From NCBI GenBank assembly GCA_011317545.1, contig WUJK01000005.1, forward strand, positions 62,001 through 126,000: a stretch of DNA of 64,000 bases, written 5' to 3'. This DNA comes from Coniella vitis (taxonomy: Eukaryota; Ascomycota; Sordariomycetes; Diaporthales; Schizoparmaceae). The notes below the pieces were generated by a model, which made no database searches, was not told the origin of the DNA, and saw only the letters and a list, made by a program, of their open reading frames with translations. The translations under genes and the position numbers were made by a program. This document shows, in pieces, positions 44,367 to 54,999 of this stretch (its first letter is position 1; each line of letters starts with the position of its first letter).

Positions 44367-46229
44367 ATGCATCACCTTCGCCGCTCGGCAATTGTCGTCG
44401 CCGTCATCGCGTCCATCGCCTTCATCACTTGGTTCGTTCCCAAGGTCCTCATCCCAAATCCGCCCACCCCCGAGGACCAGGCTCGCGACCGCGCCTGGGT
44501 CAACACCTCGCCTCTCTGGCTCGACCGTCAAGCTTGCAGATGGTTCTCTGTCTGCGGCATTCACCACATGCGCTGGGATGATCCGGTCAAGCCGAGAGCC
44601 CCGCCCATCCCCGTCGAGGAGCTGGGCGAGCTGGAACTCAAGAGGAGGGCTTTGGACTTGTCGTCTTCCTGGCAGCAGCCGGGTGCTCTACCCAGCGCTT
44701 CCCACAATTCGAGCGACAGAATACTGGATGACGTCCCGGAATACGTGCTGCGGAATGCGCCGCTGGTGCACTTGTTCTCGGGCGAGAGTTTCTGGCCGTC
44801 CGACATTGGCGAGCATCTGCAGCATATGATACCCCATGTCAAGGATCAGCCCGTCAACACGACCGAGCCCATCTCGCTGGCGAATCTCTACACGCTGGCT
44901 GCAGTACCAGGTATAGTCTATTTGACCAGCAACGAGGATGTTGAACTGCGTCCCGACTGGCTGTCGAGCCAAGCCGGCATACCTAGTCCCTTCAAGGAGG
45001 TGGACGACGACAGCGAGACCACCAACCCCGGGCCAACAACAAATGAACCGCACATGACTTCCTTTAGCGAGGGAACGACCTGGTTCGACGTGGACAGAGA
45101 CCACCCTCTCCTGCGCATTTCAGACCCTCGCGAGCAGCGACAGTTCCAGCCCGCCGGAATGCAGGCCAAGCATGCGCGCCGGTCCGTTGTCGCTGACGCT
45201 GCCTCGACCGTCCCTGATGATGATGATGACTCGTCGTCTCAAGTGCCTTTCCCCCCACCGCCACGCACACCCGGCCACAAGCCAGACGCAAACGGCTACT
45301 CAGCGGCACCCGCCATTTTGATCCTCGTCGACAAGGGCTCCGGTATTCTCGACGCCTTCTGGTTCTTCTTTTACAGCTACAACCTCGGGCAGACGGTGCT
45401 CAACATGCGTTTCGGCAACCACGTCGGTGACTGGGAGCACTGTATGGTGCGGTTCGAGCACGGCATCCCGCGCGCCATGTTCTTTTCGGAGCACGAGGGC
45501 GGCCAGGCGTACGCTTGGAGCGCTCTCGAAAAGAAGCGCGTCAACTACACCCGTACACCTGCAGAAGATGACACGCAACCCCCAGTCGCAGAGTTGATTG
45601 AGCGGCCCGTCATCTACTCGGCCGTTGGCAGTCACGCCATGTACGCCTTTCCCGGCCCACACGCATATGTCTTGCCCTTCCAGATGCTCAAGGACGAGAC
45701 GGACCGCGGCCCGCTCTGGGACCCGGTCCTCAACAATTACGCCTACTTTTACAACTACACCGACTCGCCCCCACCCGAGGACGTGGACGAGGGCACTGCC
45801 GCCGCCAGTGCTGGGCACGATCCCCTGCTTGTGCACGAAGAATCACAGCCTTACCCGTTTGGTGCCGCGGTGGAAGAAGCGCACGTCAAGCGCCAGCGCA
45901 ACCGAACAGCCAGACGTGGGGACGCACAAGCGGATCCAGACACTGCCATTGACGAGGATGCTATCCCGCCAGAGCCCACCTCGCTCGTCCCTGCGTCCAA
46001 GAACCCGCACGCGCCCACGTCGTGGTTCCATTTTGACGGGCCGTGGGGCGACGAGCTGTATGGGCTCGGCGATGACCGGCAGTGGCGGCTCTTTGGGCAG
46101 TATCACTACGTCACGGGCCCAATGGGGCCCAAGTTCAAGAGGCTGGGGCGGGAAAAGGTGTGTCAAACGGACCGGTGTCGGATATTGTCGAGCATTGAGG
46201 AAGGACGCAAGAGTAGCTGGCATGATTAG
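44367..46229 (+). CDS. VPS62: Vps62-like protein (DUF946 family), N-terminally membrane anchored
   Basis: A single exon of 620 residues. A hydrophobic segment near the N-terminus (8-29, AIVVAVIASIAFITWFVPKVLI) looks like a signal anchor. The conserved core matches fungal vacuolar protein sorting 62: VPEYVLRNAPLVHLFSGESFWPSDIGEHL (about 118-150), AILILVDKGSGILDAFWFFFYSYNLG, RFGNHVGDWEHCMVRFEHG, FFSEHEGGQAYAW, RPVIYSAVGSHAMYAFPG and a C-terminal WFHFDGPWGDELYG block. Yeast Vps62 was linked to cytoplasm-to-vacuole delivery; its biochemistry is unknown. Low-complexity Asp/Ser/Pro inserts (about 275-310 and 465-545) interrupt the core. The AAAATGC context and lack of an upstream in-frame ATG support the start. 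Confidence 0.92.
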   Translation: MHHLRRSAIVVAVIASIAFITWFVPKVLIPNPPTPEDQARDRAWVNTSPLWLDRQACRWFSVCGIHHMRWDDPVKPRAPPIPVEELGELELKRRALDLSSSWQQPGALPSASHNSSDRILDDVPEYVLRNAPLVHLFSGESFWPSDIGEHLQHMIPHVKDQPVNTTEPISLANLYTLAAVPGIVYLTSNEDVELRPDWLSSQAGIPSPFKEVDDDSETTNPGPTTNEPHMTSFSEGTTWFDVDRDHPLLRISDPREQRQFQPAGMQAKHARRSVVADAASTVPDDDDDSSSQVPFPPPPRTPGHKPDANGYSAAPAILILVDKGSGILDAFWFFFYSYNLGQTVLNMRFGNHVGDWEHCMVRFEHGIPRAMFFSEHEGGQAYAWSALEKKRVNYTRTPAEDDTQPPVAELIERPVIYSAVGSHAMYAFPGPHAYVLPFQMLKDETDRGPLWDPVLNNYAYFYNYTDSPPPEDVDEGTAAASAGHDPLLVHEESQPYPFGAAVEEAHVKRQRNRTARRGDAQADPDTAIDEDAIPPEPTSLVPASKNPHAPTSWFHFDGPWGDELYGLGDDRQWRLFGQYHYVTGPMGPKFKRLGREKVCQTDRCRILSSIEEGRKSSWHD

Positions 46230-47003
46230 AGGTTTGTGTTGTTGTTTTTGGTATTTGGCTCTGGTGTTGTTGGGGTTTGTGCCTGTTTCCTTGTGTGTAT
46301 TTGGGTTCGCGGTAGGGTTGCATGATGATTATGATTTGATATTGGGTGGGTTTGTGTTTTCTTCGTGATTCGACGGGGTTGATAGGGGGCGATGGGAAAG
46401 GAGTACAAGGGCTGTCTCTTCCTGGGGAGGCTGCTCGTTCAACAAGCTCGGTTTCAGTTGGTCTGCCTGACAAACAACTTGACAGCTGGTTTGCAGAGAG
46501 GAAGAGAGGGGGGCTTCATGGTCGGTGAGAGGGCGTAAGTCCAAAACTCATTTTGCAAATTGCATTATAGACAGCCATCCGAGACGGTAGACGGGGCGCC
46601 AGCACAATACGCGATATACCCCCTTTCTTACTTTTATCTTCTTTACTCTGTTGTATGCGAAGACATGTGCATCGTTGTGGGAATAGAACGGCTTTTCTGG
46701 CTTGAGTCCTTGGTTTCTCCTTTGAACGTTGGGTATTCATGTGTTTGTTTCTACCGAGATATGCTCTGGAAACGATGCTGGAGACATGGCGGGAGCATTA
46801 TATATGTATGGTCTTGAGATAAGGCCGTGGGTGGTTTGGTTCTGGTTTTGGCTTCCGCTGATATCATTCATTTCCCTCTCCTTTGCCGTCGATGATCATT
46901 GATCAACGTCTCGTGGCTCATTGCGCAGAGAATCCGTTTTCCTGTTGTCAAGCGCGTATGTCATCGTCCTTCATCATGAAGTCTTTCCACCTCTTTTGTT
47001 CTT
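46230..47003. other. Convergent 3' region
   Basis: The 3' flanks of the Vps62-like gene and the spherulin-like gene. GT-rich just after the Vps62 stop codon, otherwise mixed; no supported gene. Confidence 0.6.
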
Positions 47004-48065
47004 TCACAGCAACACCACCAATCCCCCGACCACGGCACTCACAGCCATCACCAACACTCCCAGGCCGCCGTTATCACCACCCACCCTCCCGGCGCTGCCC
47101 TCCGCCAAGAGCCTCGCCACGGTGCCCACATCAGCCGACGCACCGTCCGCCGTCGCGTTCCCCGCCGACTGCTCCCAGGCGCCACTCACCACGTTCGCGC
47201 TGCCGATCCCGGCCTGGACCATGCCGCGCAGCCAGCTCCGCAGCTGCGCCTGCGTCGCGCCGCCGGGGGCGTGGTCAAAGTCGTAGACGAGGATCGCCGC
47301 GCGCGCGGCGTACTCGGGCGGCACGTTCGCGGTCGGCGCGGTGGTGTTGTAGTTGGCGGCGGCGATTTCGCACACGATGACGTGCTCGGCGAGGGTGAAG
47401 TAGGTGTTGTCGAGCACGGCTTTGCCGGGGTTGAAGATGATGTGGATGGGTCCTTGGCCTCCTCCTCCTCCTTCTTCTTCCTCTTCGGTTGACGTGGACG
47501 TTGTCGTCGAAGAACCCCCATCGAGCGTCGCATGCGCAAACGCAGTCAGATTGCGCATGTACTCGACGCTATCGTCGGGCGTCTCGTCGAAAAAGATGCC
47601 GTGGACCGAGGCGTTGCGCCCCGCAAAGTCCGGGTGCGCCGAGGCGTTGCCCCACGCCTGCCAGGCGGTGATGTTGTGCTCGACGGCCGGCACGGCGGCC
47701 GCGCCGTTCTGCAGGTGGACGTAGCCGAACGTGCGGGCGTTGGCGAAGGCGTTGAGGGTGGCGGTGGCGTTGATCCAGTTTGTGTCGTAGCTGGTGGGGT
47801 TGGATCCGTTGGATTCGTTGGAGGAGGAGGAGGAGGAGGAGGAAAGAATGCCGGGGCCAGAGGACGGGTTGATGACGACTTGGAACTGGAGGGTTGGGTT
47901 GGCGGCTATGGCGGCGTAGACGGGGTCCCACGCGCCGGGGCTCGGGTAGACGTAGAGCGGGAGGAGGATGTTTGTCGTGGGGGTGTCTTGTGTGGCGGCG
48001 TGGGTGGGTGCTGGGTGGGTGAGGAGGGAGAAGAGGGCTGGGAGGAGGAGATGGATGAGTTTCAT
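47004..48065 (-). CDS. Spherulin-4-like secreted protein (GH135-related), probably GPI-anchored
   Basis: A single exon of 353 residues. A signal peptide (1-23, LIHLLLPALFSLLTHPAPTHA) precedes a TIM-barrel-like domain. Family blocks are ILLPLYVYPSPGAWDPVYAAIAANP, FQVVINPSSGPG, WINATATLNAF, FGYVHLQNG, ASVHGIFFDETPDD, HIIFNPGKAVLDNTYF, HVIVCE and AILVYDFDHA. The C-terminus is hydrophobic (VLVMAVSAVVGGLVVLL) after small residues, typical of a GPI signal. Several N-glycosylation sequons are present. Relatives include Physarum spherulin 4 and Aspergillus Sph3, an endo-alpha-1,4-galactosaminidase founding family GH135; that activity is suggested, not shown, here. Ser-rich (about 75-84) and Glu/Gly-rich (about 190-205) inserts are unusual. 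Acidic residues in the FFDETPDD block are catalytic candidates. Confidence 0.88.
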   Translation of the reverse strand: MKLIHLLLPALFSLLTHPAPTHAATQDTPTTNILLPLYVYPSPGAWDPVYAAIAANPTLQFQVVINPSSGPGILSSSSSSSSNESNGSNPTSYDTNWINATATLNAFANARTFGYVHLQNGAAAVPAVEHNITAWQAWGNASAHPDFAGRNASVHGIFFDETPDDSVEYMRNLTAFAHATLDGGSSTTTSTSTEEEEEGGGGGQGPIHIIFNPGKAVLDNTYFTLAEHVIVCEIAAANYNTTAPTANVPPEYAARAAILVYDFDHAPGGATQAQLRSWLRGMVQAGIGSANVVSGAWEQSAGNATADGASADVGTVARLLAEGSAGRVGGDNGGLGVLVMAVSAVVGGLVVLL

Positions 48066-48136
48066 GGTGGTTTTCTCTTTTTCGTGAGAGGAGAAGGGGG
48101 ATATTTCTTGTTTTTTTCTCTTTTTTCTTTTTTGGT

Positions 48137-48169
48137 GTATATATATCTATATATATATATATAGATATA
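48137..48169. repeat. (TA)n-rich tract upstream of the spherulin-like gene
   Basis: Imperfect TA repeat about 70-105 bases before the spherulin-like start codon (minus strand), so it also overlaps that gene's promoter. Confidence 0.8.
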
Positions 48170-48460
48170 GGGATCAACGAGTGGCAGCTCTTGACGACGG
48201 GTAGAAGAAGGAGAAGAAGGGTGTCCAGACGAAAGAGAGGATTGAGGTTATTCAGAAGACCAAACTAGTATAAGCAAACTACTATCTCGGGTATATATCC
48301 CAATACAGCAAAATACAAAGAGCAAAGGGATAATACGCCAGGCCTTGGGGCTCTGGAGGACCAAGAGCCCACAACAGCATACTCGATATATAAACAAACA
48401 CATTCACCACCACCACAACACACGCACAGAACCGGGGGAAGGGGGGACCCAAGGACAAGA

Positions 48461-48484
48461 CAGCCAGCCAGCCAGCCAGCCAGC
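48461..48484. repeat. (CAGC)n tetranucleotide repeat
   Basis: Six CAGC/CCAG units in non-coding DNA, followed by a diverged unit. Confidence 0.85.
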
Positions 48485-48898
48485 GAGCCAGTTGCGTATC
48501 TTGTCGTGGATAAGTCCTGATGTATGTATGTTTTGTGTGTGAGACGGCACGAACACGACTAAACAAAACTTATCCTCCAACGTGCACGGGCGGAATAAAT
48601 ACGAGGAGAAGAGGAACGACTCCCCCATCATCCCATCTTTCTCACCCGCGGCACGAACTAGAGGGTAAAACAAATGCTGGGCAACCCGACTCGACTCTTT
48701 TTTTTTTTTTTTTCTCTCTCTCTCTCTCTCGAAAATAAAAAGGAAAAAACTCACTCTTATTTCCATCCACCCGGTCACCAGTCATCGTCATGTTCATTGG
48801 TAGGTCAAAAGCCATTTCTCACTCCTCCTCTCACTGCTTGAGGACGACTTACAGCTTCACAGTTGGTGGCGTTCATCCTGTCGTGCTCGCTCCCCAAG

Positions 48899-48921
48899 TG
48901 TGTGTGTGTGTGTGTGTGTGT
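48899..48921. repeat. (GT)n dinucleotide repeat
   Basis: About eleven perfect GT units in non-coding DNA. Confidence 0.9.
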
Positions 48922-49949
48922 TTCGTCCTTTTTCTTGTCTCGAAACTGGCAGACAAGTTTTCTGCGCGGCTTGTCCCAGCCCCGTAGCGGCGCCCGCATG
49001 CAGCACAGCAACAGCACAGCACAAGCCCCAAAGGAAGCCGCCATTCTCAGCCCTCGGCTCATCTTCGTTTTGCGTGAGTGGATGAATCCAGAAGGGTATC
49101 CTAGACGGCCGGGGCGGTTTGTTGTTTCCGTTGTGTTTTACCGCACCGCGGCACAAGAGACGGAAAGAAAGAAAGAAAAAGAAAAAGGCGTGGATAAATA
49201 AGGTTTTGTGAAAGATTCACTCAAGCAGAGACGGACGACGGACTGGCTTTGCTAGTCGAGGGGAAAGAGAAAAAAAAGTGGTATAGAGGGCCTCTTTTTC
49301 GAACTCGGATACTGCTCTTTGTTCCGGAATCGAAGACACAACCCGCTCGGCAGATGAAGAATAATAATAATTATAAACTTTAGGGGGCCAGGAAGAGTTA
49401 GTCGAACAATGACTCGATCTCCCAACCAGACAGACGATCCATCGGGCTCTGTTGTGTTGCGTGAATGAATGGAATGGATGCACATGTTGTCAGCAGCCAA
49501 AACCACCCAACAAACTTGCCCCTTGTTTCCGAGTCCCGAGCGGATGAAATGAACGGAACGAACGAATGAATGACTGAATGAATGAATGACGGCCGTGTGT
49601 CCGTGTCCGTGTCCGTCAACAGCCAGCCGCCAAGCAAGCCAGCCAGCCAGCCCGCCCAGCAGCCCGCCCGTATTCCCCGGCTGCGTCTTTGTGCTTGGCT
49701 TTCTTTGCCTTACAGCTGGCTGGCTGGGTCACTGTTGCTACAGTCAAGCCACAGTTTGCCCGTTTCGTATCACGACTGTGTAGAGAAGGGGGGGGGGGGG
49801 AAGAGTGGGAGAGAAAGGTGGGTGGAAAGAAACGAGGGTCGATGAAAGAGGAACTAACAACTCATGATCTTTGGTTGCTTAGCCCCCTGAACTTGGTTGA
49901 GAATCGGCACTAATGCTCAATGTAATCTACCTGTTTGTTTCTATTTTGG

Positions 49950-50007
<58 letters not shown>
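49950..50007. repeat. Poly-A tract, 58 nt
   Basis: An uninterrupted run of 58 A residues, far longer than any other homopolymer in the window, flanked by T-rich DNA on the left and GA-rich DNA on the right. Confidence 0.9.
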
Positions 50008-50010
<3 letters not shown>

Positions 50011-50814
50011 AGAAATAAGGTAGAAGCGGGGAGAGGAGGAATGGGAACAAGAATGAAGGAAGACATCCCCCGGTGAAGCTGGTTCAAGAGCCCCCCCTCG
50101 CACTGCATAAATCCAAACACACCGCAAAGATGGCCATCAAGGAAAAAAAGACCATGACTGAGAGCCGGCAATAGCGGCACCAAAAGCTGTCATGAAAAAC
50201 AAGAATTGACGACAGGATGCGCTCAGATTGCGGGGGAAGGGTTGTGCTTGAGAGCCGCTCTCTTGGGCTCCCATCAACATGCACAGAGAGAGACAGAGAG
50301 AGAGGAAAAGAGAGAGACAAAACACCAAGTCATGATATTGTACGACTTGAGCGTCTGTCTCTTCACGGCCGCCTTTTCCTGCCGCGGATTGGCGTACTCA
50401 ATATAAAGGTCCATGAAAAAGGAAGAAAAAAAGCGATGAAAGAGGTAGGTATGAGTAGCTGTCACTATTCTGACAACACGTGCAATCCAGTCTTTTCTTT
50501 CCTCTCCATGACGAGAAATCCAAACCCACAACACAGCCCAGCCTTCTTCAACTCGATAGTGCCTGCACACACACCTGTCTGACCCCCCATCAGCGGCCCA
50601 GCCCGTGAGTTCCGTACGTATGTACGTAAATACATACATATATATATATATATAGCACCCGGGCTGCCGAGCAAAGCCAGCTCTATACGTCTCGTAGCCG
50701 CCACATGCATCGGAAACGGGCCGCGCAGCCAAATGGTTGGGCAGGGAGAGAGATGGGCTGTTTGCGAGCCAACGAGGAGCCCCAGATATCTCCACTCACA
50801 TACATTGTGTGCAT

Positions 50815-50838
50815 TATATATATATATATATATATATA
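50815..50838. repeat. (TA)n microsatellite
   Basis: About twelve TA units; a second, shorter (TA)n tract lies at about 50636-50655. Confidence 0.85.
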
Positions 50839-51066
50839 GGGTAAGTACTCACAGGCGCACACACGGGGAAGAAAAAAAGTAAGAAAAGAGAGGGGGGCAA
50901 AAGCAGAGAGTTTGGGAAAGTTGTCGGGTGGGCGCATCAAGGGACAGCCGCGTAGCCGTGGAAGACGCACGTCCAGAGGAAAGACGGTCAGCAAGCAAGC
51001 CTCTGGGGGTTCATCATGGACGAGCACTCGAGAAGGACAAGAGATGGACCACCAGCAGCCTCCACA

Positions 51067-51091
51067 CGAGAGAGAGAGAGAGAGAGAGAGG
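51067..51091. repeat. (GA)n microsatellite
   Basis: About twelve GA/AG units in non-coding DNA. Confidence 0.85.
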
Positions 51092-52728
51092 ACGAGAATG
51101 GTCTTTCTCATCCTTTGGTAAGGCTTCCCATCCCATTGGTCGATTTGGCCAGTCCGAGGGCTTGCATGCGAGCCCATCTCTGCCCACGGACAAAATATTT
51201 GTGTCCTGGGATCAAGACTACTGCTGCAAGATGCCGACAAGACCGAGCAACGACGCGCCCTCAGAACCCTCGAGGGTTGGAACTTGGCCTGGAAAGTCCA
51301 AGCACCACCCCTCGACGCATGGCTTGCATAAAGCGACGCCAGTCCCTCCGCGTGGCAACTTTTGAAATCAATATTTGCCCTGCTTGCTCACCGTCGCCCG
51401 ACAAGAGAGCGCAGCGAGGTTGCAGTCGGCTCCGGGGAACGGCGAGCGGTGCATGTTCGACGCCTGCCAGCCAAGAAAACGGTGCCTCGCTCAGTGTATG
51501 TACTATAGTAGTATGGCTGTGCTGTGCTTTGCTTGTTTGCTATTTTGGGGCTTGCACAAAGGGAGGAGGGGGAAAAGAGAGTGCCATGGCCACTATCACC
51601 ATGCTGCAGGCCGGACTCGGTCTCCCGGTTGGAATGAGAGGACGCACTCTCTCGTGTGAACCACGCCCTGCAGAGCAGAGTCCATGGGCATGAGTACTAC
51701 GTAGCCTAATAAGGTAAACTCTCACCACTCTGGCTCGTAGTCATCTATTTTCCCAGCGAGAAATGAGTGCATAGAGGTATCTGGGCCGCAAGTGCAAAGT
51801 GCAGTGGAGGGTTGCAGCACAGCACAGCACCGCACATTGCTGTAGCATTGTTTATTTTAGGGCTTACAGGGCTTACAAGGCCTTACATTAGGGTTACTAT
51901 GTACTATGTATATTCCCAAGTACCATAGTACTCCTCTCCCGGCTCTATAAATAACGCCTTCGCTTGAGTGGACGAGTGGCAGCAGGCTATCCTTGCCCGT
52001 CCAAGGCGAGCCAATCAAGGCGAAGCATAGCCGCGCAGCCACCTATTGCAGCAAGGCGCCGTTTGTTTCTTTTTTTCCTTTTTTTGCCTCATTCTTGTCC
52101 CTCTTTTTTGCCTTTCCTTCTGTTTTACATTGCCTCGCCTGCGTGGATCCCGGATGCAACGGTGCTTGTTGTCCCGATGGCAATAGGCAGTCCAAGAGTA
52201 ATTCCCCGACCTGGTTGTTGGTGTGGCTCGTTGGCACTGCTATGTACTATGAATAGCCAGTCGTCTTTTCTTTTTCTTTTCTCCTCTTTCAAGCCCGAGC
52301 GAGCACCTGGTGGTGATGGTTGTGACACAGGACATCTAGAAGGATGCAGTGGTTGGATTCGTGGCTTCGGTATCACAAAAAGCGCGACTTGTTTCCCGGA
52401 TCGATATGCCAGCATTAGCATTCTCAGCCTTGTCGATATGTCTTTGGTCCTGAGATACATACAGTGGTTAATAAGACCCTGTGTTTATACACAGCAGTGT
52501 GCCCCTCCTGCTCGGCCGAGAGAGCCTCCGACTGACTCCACAAGGACCCCCAGACTGTCCTGTCCATAGTGTGACATCAAACGCCACGCTGTCCCAGCAA
52601 CTCCACCATTCTAGATTTATTCTTGTCAAGCGCGAGCCCCTCTTCTGGGTCTCGGTCTTTTTGACTTGGCGTGTTCATGAAAGCACATGACAAATGCAGC
52701 CGCGGAGACCAGGCCAGTTTCGATCGAG

Positions 52729-52812
52729 AGGGGGAGACCAGAGACAGAGAGAGAAGAGACAGAGAGACAAGAGACAGAGAGACAAGAGACAGACAGAGAG
52801 AGACGAGACACA
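52729..52812. repeat. Purine-rich GACAGAGA-type minisatellite
   Basis: Four to five imperfect copies of a roughly 16-base unit built from GAGACA and GAGAGA, all purine apart from single C residues, in otherwise non-coding DNA. Confidence 0.8.
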
Positions 52813-53881
52813 CACAAAGAGATGAGACATGCCAAAACTCGATATCCAGCGCCACCACTTGAATTGATCATATGTACACCGTAGAATGCTGTTTCCCAGA
52901 CCGGTGAGGGCAGGGCAGGTCCTGCTTGGCCACTCGCTACGCTGCCAGGTTCGTGTCTTGTTTCTTTTCTTTCTGAGCCCAGTCATTGCAAAAACCAAAA
53001 ATATCAAGACAACATCCAAGTTCCCGTTCTTGCAGAACGATCATGTAGGCATCTTTGAACACTTGGTGCGCACTGGTTGCTTCCCATGGCCAGCATCCGT
53101 CCTCAACGGCCAACGCTCCCGTCTCCAACAGACACGCAGCCTGACGAGTTTCCAAATTTACCCTGGCCCCTCGTTTACTAGAGCCAGTCTGCATCTTGGG
53201 TGCATCTGCGGGATCGGCAACCTTGCCTGCTCCCCGTCAAAAGAGCCCTAGCCAGCATGCGGCGGCACGTTGGCCCCTCCATCCCCGGCTCTCTCCTCCT
53301 TCTCGACTCGTTCTCATCCTGTGTGTACACCACGACTTGGTGAGCACCCATCGGACAACAAAGACACTCTTCTGCGGCCCAGACGGCCCAGAAAGCAACT
53401 ACCAGTGCGCGTGCTCGCTCGCCAGTCCTGGAGGGGGGGGGCCCATGCAGATATGTCTGTACGTGCACCCAGCCAGGTGCTTACATGACTGCATATCAAT
53501 ATATGCAGGCACCTTTTTTATTTTAGCATGTACCTTTTTATAACAAGCGGTACGATTCCAATGGCGCGAATCCACACACCCACACACGCGCCCACCCTTG
53601 CAACGCAACGCCGGGGTCGACGAGGGGCAGGCCTGGTCGGTTTGCAAGGGCACACAGGATCCGACTTATAAGACAACCGCCAGTCTTGCCCGTTCTCTGG
53701 GCGTGAGATGGTCACTCGCCAGACCAGCCCGTTGTTGCTCTTCCTTCTTGTCCTTCTAGAAGTAACACTCTCCAAAAGTGTGGAAACACACCGAGGATTA
53801 TATCCAAGCACGACGTCTCCTCCTGCTCCTCCTCCTTCTTTGCCTCGTCCTCCAACCACATCGACTCGCCGTTGCGACAAT

Positions 53882-54999
53882 ATGCACTTCTCGGCGATAA
53901 TACCACTGGCGGCTCTCGCCTCCACCGCCCTCGCAGCTCCAACATCAGACTGCAAACCCACAAAGCCGCAGACTGTGGTCCCGACTCTGCCCAGCACAGG
54001 ATGTAAGTCAACTCACTCACCCACTCACTCACTCACCCACTCACCTCACTCACTCACTCACCCACTCACTCACTCACTCACCCACTCACCCACTCACTCA
54101 CCCACTCACTCACCCACTCACTCACCCACTCACTCACTCACTCACCCACTCACTCACTCACCCATCATTCCCTTCTTGCTCTCTCCATCCGTCTCACGTA
54201 CACAACTCCAAACTCAATGCTCACCGTCCCCACTCTGCCCACAGCAACCAACCTCGCCTCCCCGTCCGCCAACCTCACCCTCCTCTACATCGCCGTCGGC
54301 CACGGCATCCAGAACTACACCTGCGCCTCGGCCAGCGCCACAGCCGCCAACGTGGGCGCCCTCGCCGTCTTCTACGACGTCACCTCGCTCTACCCCTCCA
54401 CCACGGCCTCCTCGGTCTCGGCGTCCGCCTGGGACGACCTCACCTCCGCCGTCCTCTGGAACTCGTCCATCCCGCTCAACCTCGTCGACCCCACCGCCGG
54501 CCGCGTCCCCTACGCAGACGACATCGCCACCCTCTACCCCGAGACCTCGTTCAACGCCGACGCCACGGACCCATTCCCCTCCCCAGCCGCCACCCTCGCC
54601 CTCACCGTCTCCTCGGGCACATCGAGCAGCAACAGCAACAGCAACGCAGCAGCAGCAACACACATCTCGGCGCCCTTCCTGGGCCACCACTACTTCGACG
54701 CCCTCTCCGCGCCCACCATCAACCTCTCGGGCGTCCCCGGCGGGCTCTTCTTCAGCGGCGCCAAAGTCGGCGACGTGGCGGCGCCGACGACGGGCTCGGA
54801 CGCGGGCCTGCTCGACACCAAGGCCGTCGACTGGCTGCAGCTGGCGGATAATGGCCGCGGGCTGAGCAAGGGCATCGCGAATGTGTACCGCGTGGTGACG
54901 GCGGGGGGAGGCGCGCAGGCGTGCAGCGTCAGCGGCGCGAGCGAGGACGGGGAGGTGTTTAGTGTGCCGTATGCGGCGCAGTATTGGTTTTATGGGTGA
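53882..54999 (+). CDS. Secreted DUF3455 protein
   Basis: Two exons, 53882-54002 and 54245-54999, give 291 residues. A signal peptide (1-18, FSAIIPLAALASTALAAP) is followed by a short Pro/Thr/Lys segment. Exon 2 carries the DUF3455 core: LTLLYIAVGHGIQNYTCAS, GALAVFYDVTSLYP, FLGHHYFDALSAPTINLSG, FFSGAKVGDVAAP, GLLDTKAVDWLQLADN and NVYRVVTAGGGAQAC. This family is often labelled 'malate dehydrogenase' in fungal annotation through a mislabel; no Rossmann or MDH motif is present, so that name should not be used. It is probably a secreted all-beta protein of unknown function. The intron is almost wholly a CTCA-based satellite. Confidence 0.88.
54007..54162. repeat. CTCA/CCCA tandem repeat filling the DUF3455 intron
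   Basis: About 155 bases made of CTCA units interspersed with CCCA units (ACTCACTCACCC and relatives) begin five bases after the GTAAG donor of the 242-nt intron and occupy about two thirds of it. Confidence 0.92.

Larger units (their letters stand above)
48066..53881. other. 5.8-kb gene desert rich in simple repeats
   Basis: I see no frame with family motifs or sustained codon bias on either strand. The stretch is dense in microsatellites: (TA)n, (CAGC)n, (GT)n, a 58-base A tract, (GA)n and a GACAGAGA-type minisatellite. It also holds several GTACTATGTA motifs (51496-51931, 52240-52256). The last few hundred bases act as promoter of the DUF3455 gene. Confidence 0.55.

Noticed and set aside
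53882..54999. Possible name 'malate dehydrogenase' for the DUF3455 protein.
   Set aside because: That label is a propagated mis-annotation of the family. No NAD-binding Rossmann or MDH active-site motif is visible, and the protein has a signal peptide.
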